Assembly: GCF_028993575.1 (NCBI RefSeq)
Contig: NZ_CP118615.1
Span: 6,787,001-6,851,000 of the forward strand
Reading direction: 5' to 3'
DNA from: Micromonospora cathayae
GTDB taxonomy: Bacteria; Actinomycetota; Actinomycetes; Mycobacteriales; Micromonosporaceae
Length of the DNA: 64,000 bases
Position 1 is the stretch's first letter. Every line of letters starts with the position of its first letter. Both the position numbers and the translations under genes were made by a program. The notes under the pieces are model-generated. The model was not told the origin of the DNA. It made no database searches and was given only the letters and a program-made list of their open reading frames with translations. Positions 61,024 through 64,000 of the stretch are shown piece by piece.

Positions 61024-63960
61024 TCAGAGCAGGTGGAGTTCCCGGGCCCGCCGGACGGCCTCCCGGCGGCGGGTGGCGTCGAGCTTGCGGTAGATGTTCC
61101 GCACGTGCGTCTTGACGGTGTTCACCGACAGGGACAGCTCGCTGGCGATCTCCACGTTGGACAGGATGCTCTGGAGGTACCGCAGCACGGTCAGCTCCCG
61201 TTCGGTGAGCGGCTCGGTGAGCTGCCCGGCGAACCGGTCGCCCGGTCCGTGGTCCGCCCCACCGGCCGACCGCCCGCCACCGGCACCGTGCCCCGGGTCG
61301 GTGTCGTGCAGCAGTTCCGCCACGAACGGCCAGTACGCGGTGCCGGAGTCCAGGTGTTCGGCGAGCACCTCCCGGACGGCCGGTTCGGCGTGGGTGAAGA
61401 CCCGGCGGTGCCCCTCCGGGCCGGCCAGCTCCAGTACCCGTTCCAGCAGCCGCCCGGCCCGGCGCGGGTCGCCGGCCTGCCGGGCGAGCAGGACGTCCAG
61501 CAGGCCGGCGTCGAGGCGTACCGGCAGCGGCCAGGACCCGGCGGTGGGCGCGTCCCAGGCGGGCAGGGCGGCAGCGGCGGCGCGCGGGTCGCCGGCCCGC
61601 AGCTCCACCCGGGCGTACGCCACGGCCGGTTCGGGCCGGTCGACGGACGGACGCAGCAGGTCCCGCGCGGTGGTCAGGTCGCCGTGGGCGGCGTCCAGCT
61701 CCGCCTCGGCGGCCAGCAGGCGGTCGGTCACCTCGGGCCCACCGGCCCCCGGGTGGGACGGCTCGGTCGCCTCGTGCCGACGGGCACCGGCATGGGACGG
61801 CTCGGTCGTCTCCTGCCGACCGGCACCGGCATGGGACGGCTCGGTCGTCTCCTGCCGACCGGCACCGACGGTGGTCGGCGAGCTGGGTGACTGCCCGGCG
61901 TGGGACGGGGACGCGCCGGGGATCAGCGGCCGGCTCTCCCGTGCCTGCGCCAGCAGCCGGTGCGCGCCGGCCAGGTCACCCCGCTCCCGCAGCAGGTGGG
62001 CCCGGCAGTACGCGGCCATCGCCACCGGCACCGGGCCCGCCCCGGGAAGATCCACCCGCGACAGGTACGCCTCGGCCTCCCCGGGCCGGTCGCGGTACAG
62101 CGCCACCAGCGCCAACGCCAGGTACGCATGGCCCCGGTCGCCGGGTGCGGCGGCCCCGCCGAGGGTCTCCCCGGCGGCCAGCTCGGCGTCCCGCAGGTCG
62201 CCCCACCACGCCGCCGCCAGCGCGGCCCGGCTCCGGCAGACCAGCTCGGTACCTGACCGGCCGGCCTCCCGGGCCGTCCCGGCCAGCCGGCGGAGCTGGC
62301 TGCCGGCCCGGTACGGGTGCCCCTCGGCCAGGTCGGCGAGCGCCTCGGCGGTGTCGGCGACGAGGTGCACGTCGGCGCGGTCCCGGGCGCTGGAGCGGGG
62401 ATCGTCGGCGGGGCCGACGGGTGGGGTGCCCGGGGTGTCCCGGAGGCGGGCGACGGCAGCGGGCGGGCCGTCCAGGGTGGCCCGGAGGCGGGCCACGGCG
62501 GCGCGTACCCCGGTGTGGTCGCCGGCGAGCCGGGCCAGCGTGATCTCCAGCGCGGTGGCGAGCCGGCGGAACCGGTCCCGCCGGGGCACGGGCAGCGGGC
62601 GGGCCGCGGCGACCGCGTGCCGCAGGTGGCCGGTGGCCGTCCCGTGGTCCCCGGCGGCGGCCCGTTCGACGGCGAGCGCGAGCCCCAGTTCCGGGTCCCG
62701 GGCCAGCCGCTCCGCCGGCGGGCCGGCCGGCGGTGGGCCGGGTTCGCGGCCGGCCGGACCCGGGCCCGGGTCGTACGGGACCAGTTCCGGCCACTCGGTC
62801 AGGACCAGCCCGGTCGCCCGGTCCCATTCACCGGCGGCGAGCGCGTGCCGTAGCGCCTCGGCGGGACGACCGTGGTCGGCGTACCAGCCGGCGGCCCGGC
62901 GGTGCAGCTCCCGCAGCTCGTCGGCGGGCTGCCGGGCGAGGTCGGCCCGGAGCAGGTCGGTCAGCATCCGCTGGCAGCGGTACCAGCCCGGACGCAGGTC
63001 GTCGGGACGGACGAACCCGCAGCCCCGCACCAGCCCGGCAAGTACGCCGTCGGCACCGGGCCGCCCGGTCAGCGCGTCGGCCAGTTCCCCGCAGACCGCC
63101 TCGGTGACGGCGCTGCGGCGCAGCAGGTCCGTCTCCTCGTCGGTCAGCGCGGCGAGCACCTCGTCCCGCAGGTAGTCGGCGACGTCCGGCTCGTCCCCGG
63201 CGTACCGCTCGACGAGCCGGGCCGGGTCGGTGGCGGCGCGCGCGGCCAACGCGGCGAACCGCAGGCCGGCCGGCCAGCCACCGGTGCGGGCCCGCAGCGC
63301 CGGCACCGCCGCCGGGGGCACGGCCACCCCGTGCGCGGTCAGCAGGTCGGCCACCTCGTCGGTGGTGAAGGCGAGGTCGTCGGCGTCCAGCCCGGTCAGT
63401 TCACCGCGCAGCCGCCAGTGGTGCAGGGGCAGCGCCGGGTCGGTACGCGCCGCGACAACCAGCCGCAGGCGTCCGCCACCGTGCCGGAGCAGGAACTCCA
63501 GACCGGCCAGGTCCGCCGGGTCGGTGATCCGGTGCAGGTCGTCGAGGACCAGCACCACCGGCCGGTCCCGGTCGGCGAGCGTGGCGGCCAGCCGTTCCAG
63601 CCGCTCGGCCGGCCGGTCCGGTGCGATCGGGGGCATATGGCCGCTTTCGTCGGTATCATCCGGCGGGACGAGCGCGGCGGCCAGGTACGACCAGAGCCGC
63701 TCCCCGGTGTCGCCCACCTCGACCGACAGCCAGGCCGGGTCGCCGGCCCGCCCGGCGGCGCGGACCCACGCGGCGAGCAGGGTGGTCTTGCCCCAGCCGG
63801 CCGGGGCACGGACCAGGGTGACCGGTCCCCCGACGCCCTCGTCCAGCAGGTGCAGGAGCCGGGGGCGCAGCACCAACGGCTCGGGCGGACCGGGCACGGT
63901 CAACCGGGACGCCAGCAGCGGCGGCCCGCCGGACCGCGTCCCGTTCGACCCCTGCGCCAT
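61024..63960 (-). CDS. LuxR-family regulator of the MalT/LAL type
   Basis: 978 residues: N-terminal AAA-type ATPase with Walker A 'APAGWGKTTLL' (about residue 49) and Walker B 'VLVLDDLH', a long helical/TPR-like middle part and a C-terminal LuxR helix-turn-helix ('LTERELTVLRYLQSILSNVEIASELSLSVNTVKTHVRNIY' region). LAL regulators often control secondary metabolism or sugar use. A 13-residue repeat (GAGRQETTEPSHA type) interrupts the TPR part. ATG 63960 has GGAGG 8 bases upstream; the frame runs to 63999 and perhaps out of the window. Confidence 0.88.
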   Translation of the reverse strand: MAQGSNGTRSGGPPLLASRLTVPGPPEPLVLRPRLLHLLDEGVGGPVTLVRAPAGWGKTTLLAAWVRAAGRAGDPAWLSVEVGDTGERLWSYLAAALVPPDDTDESGHMPPIAPDRPAERLERLAATLADRDRPVVLVLDDLHRITDPADLAGLEFLLRHGGGRLRLVVAARTDPALPLHHWRLRGELTGLDADDLAFTTDEVADLLTAHGVAVPPAAVPALRARTGGWPAGLRFAALAARAATDPARLVERYAGDEPDVADYLRDEVLAALTDEETDLLRRSAVTEAVCGELADALTGRPGADGVLAGLVRGCGFVRPDDLRPGWYRCQRMLTDLLRADLARQPADELRELHRRAAGWYADHGRPAEALRHALAAGEWDRATGLVLTEWPELVPYDPGPGPAGREPGPPPAGPPAERLARDPELGLALAVERAAAGDHGTATGHLRHAVAAARPLPVPRRDRFRRLATALEITLARLAGDHTGVRAAVARLRATLDGPPAAVARLRDTPGTPPVGPADDPRSSARDRADVHLVADTAEALADLAEGHPYRAGSQLRRLAGTAREAGRSGTELVCRSRAALAAAWWGDLRDAELAAGETLGGAAAPGDRGHAYLALALVALYRDRPGEAEAYLSRVDLPGAGPVPVAMAAYCRAHLLRERGDLAGAHRLLAQARESRPLIPGASPSHAGQSPSSPTTVGAGRQETTEPSHAGAGRQETTEPSHAGARRHEATEPSHPGAGGPEVTDRLLAAEAELDAAHGDLTTARDLLRPSVDRPEPAVAYARVELRAGDPRAAAAALPAWDAPTAGSWPLPVRLDAGLLDVLLARQAGDPRRAGRLLERVLELAGPEGHRRVFTHAEPAVREVLAEHLDSGTAYWPFVAELLHDTDPGHGAGGGRSAGGADHGPGDRFAGQLTEPLTERELTVLRYLQSILSNVEIASELSLSVNTVKTHVRNIYRKLDATRRREAVRRARELHLL
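61755..61871 (-). repeat. 39-bp tandem repeat, three copies, inside the LAL regulator gene
   Basis: Units of 39 bases at 61755, 61794 and 61833, almost identical, coding 13-residue blocks in frame; a degenerate fourth unit precedes them. Confidence 0.9.
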
Positions 63961-64000
63961 CCGTCCGTCCTCCCCCACGTCCCAGGTCCGCCGACCCACG

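Noticed and set aside
61024..63960. LAL regulator as the pathway regulator of the lasso cluster
   Set aside because: It lies 55 kb from the cluster with many unrelated transcription units between; nothing in the sequence links them.
1..64000. tRNA, rRNA, insertion sequences, prophage genes or att sites
   Set aside because: None recognised; no T-arm GGTTCRANTCC stretches in intergenic regions, and no transposase or integrase among the real genes.

Overview
The window is a piece of a high-GC actinobacterial chromosome, most likely Micromonospora or a close relative in the Micromonosporaceae. Reasons: codons nearly always end in G or C; a FasR-type regulator precedes fabD-fabH-acpP-fabF; homodimeric AceE, DUF397/helix-turn-helix pairs, DUF3145 and mycothiol-type DinB proteins are present; GTG starts and apparently leaderless genes are common; and a GTTGATCATGAAGTTG-type palindrome occurs that I recall as frequent in Micromonospora. 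No rRNA, tRNA, CRISPR array, insertion sequence or prophage was seen.

Layout. 1-2.6 kb: 3' part of aceE, its first codons lying before the window. 2.7-5.6 kb (minus strand): a compact lasso-peptide cluster in the order precursor, cyclase, leader-binding B1, protease B2, with no transporter; its upstream region carries three 11-bp direct repeats like SARP activator boxes. 5.8-13.4 kb: SRPBCC protein, GH1 beta-glucosidase + MFS sugar exporter/importer pair, gltX, a CopC-like copper protein, a secreted membrane protein, a PAP2 phosphatase. 13.5-18.3 kb: fasR and the type II fatty-acid operon fabD-fabH-acpP-fabF, closed by a perfect terminator. 18.4-24.7 kb: secreted amidohydrolase, XRE/DUF397 regulatory pair, methyltransferase, NAD(P)-binding protein with divergent HxlR regulator, autoregulated MerR regulator.

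24.8-34.6 kb (all minus strand): an eight-gene unit made of a ROK repressor, lipoprotein binding protein, ABC ATPase, fused permease, creatininase-family hydrolase, metal amidohydrolase, argininosuccinate-lyase-like enzyme and ROK sugar kinase. The genes from ATPase to kinase mostly overlap by 4 bases or lie close together, so they look like one uptake-and-breakdown pathway for an unidentified nitrogen-containing compound. 35-43.5 kb: secreted PIG-L deacetylase with CBM9-like domain, a polytopic membrane protein coupled to a GT2 polyprenyl-phosphate glycosyltransferase, a GH3 lipoprotein and DUF3145.

44.4-64 kb: small conserved protein, alpha/beta hydrolase, HelR/HelD-like RNA polymerase recycling ATPase, CDF metal exporter, a c-di-AMP (ydaO-type) riboswitch in front of a secreted coiled-coil cell-wall protein, surE, a STAS anti-anti-sigma factor, a tiny nine-aspartate lipoprotein, a mycothiol-type DinB protein, a GH74-CBM2 xyloglucanase, another polytopic membrane protein, BON and DsbA-family proteins, and a LuxR/MalT-type (LAL) regulator.

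Two themes cross the window. First, short tandem repeats with periods divisible by three (18, 21, 24, 30, 39 bp) expand in frame inside genes (ROK kinase, SurE, LAL regulator, membrane proteins, MerR regulator) and occur between genes too. Second, several genes have a -10 hexamer followed by 6-7 bases and then the start codon, which indicates leaderless mRNAs.
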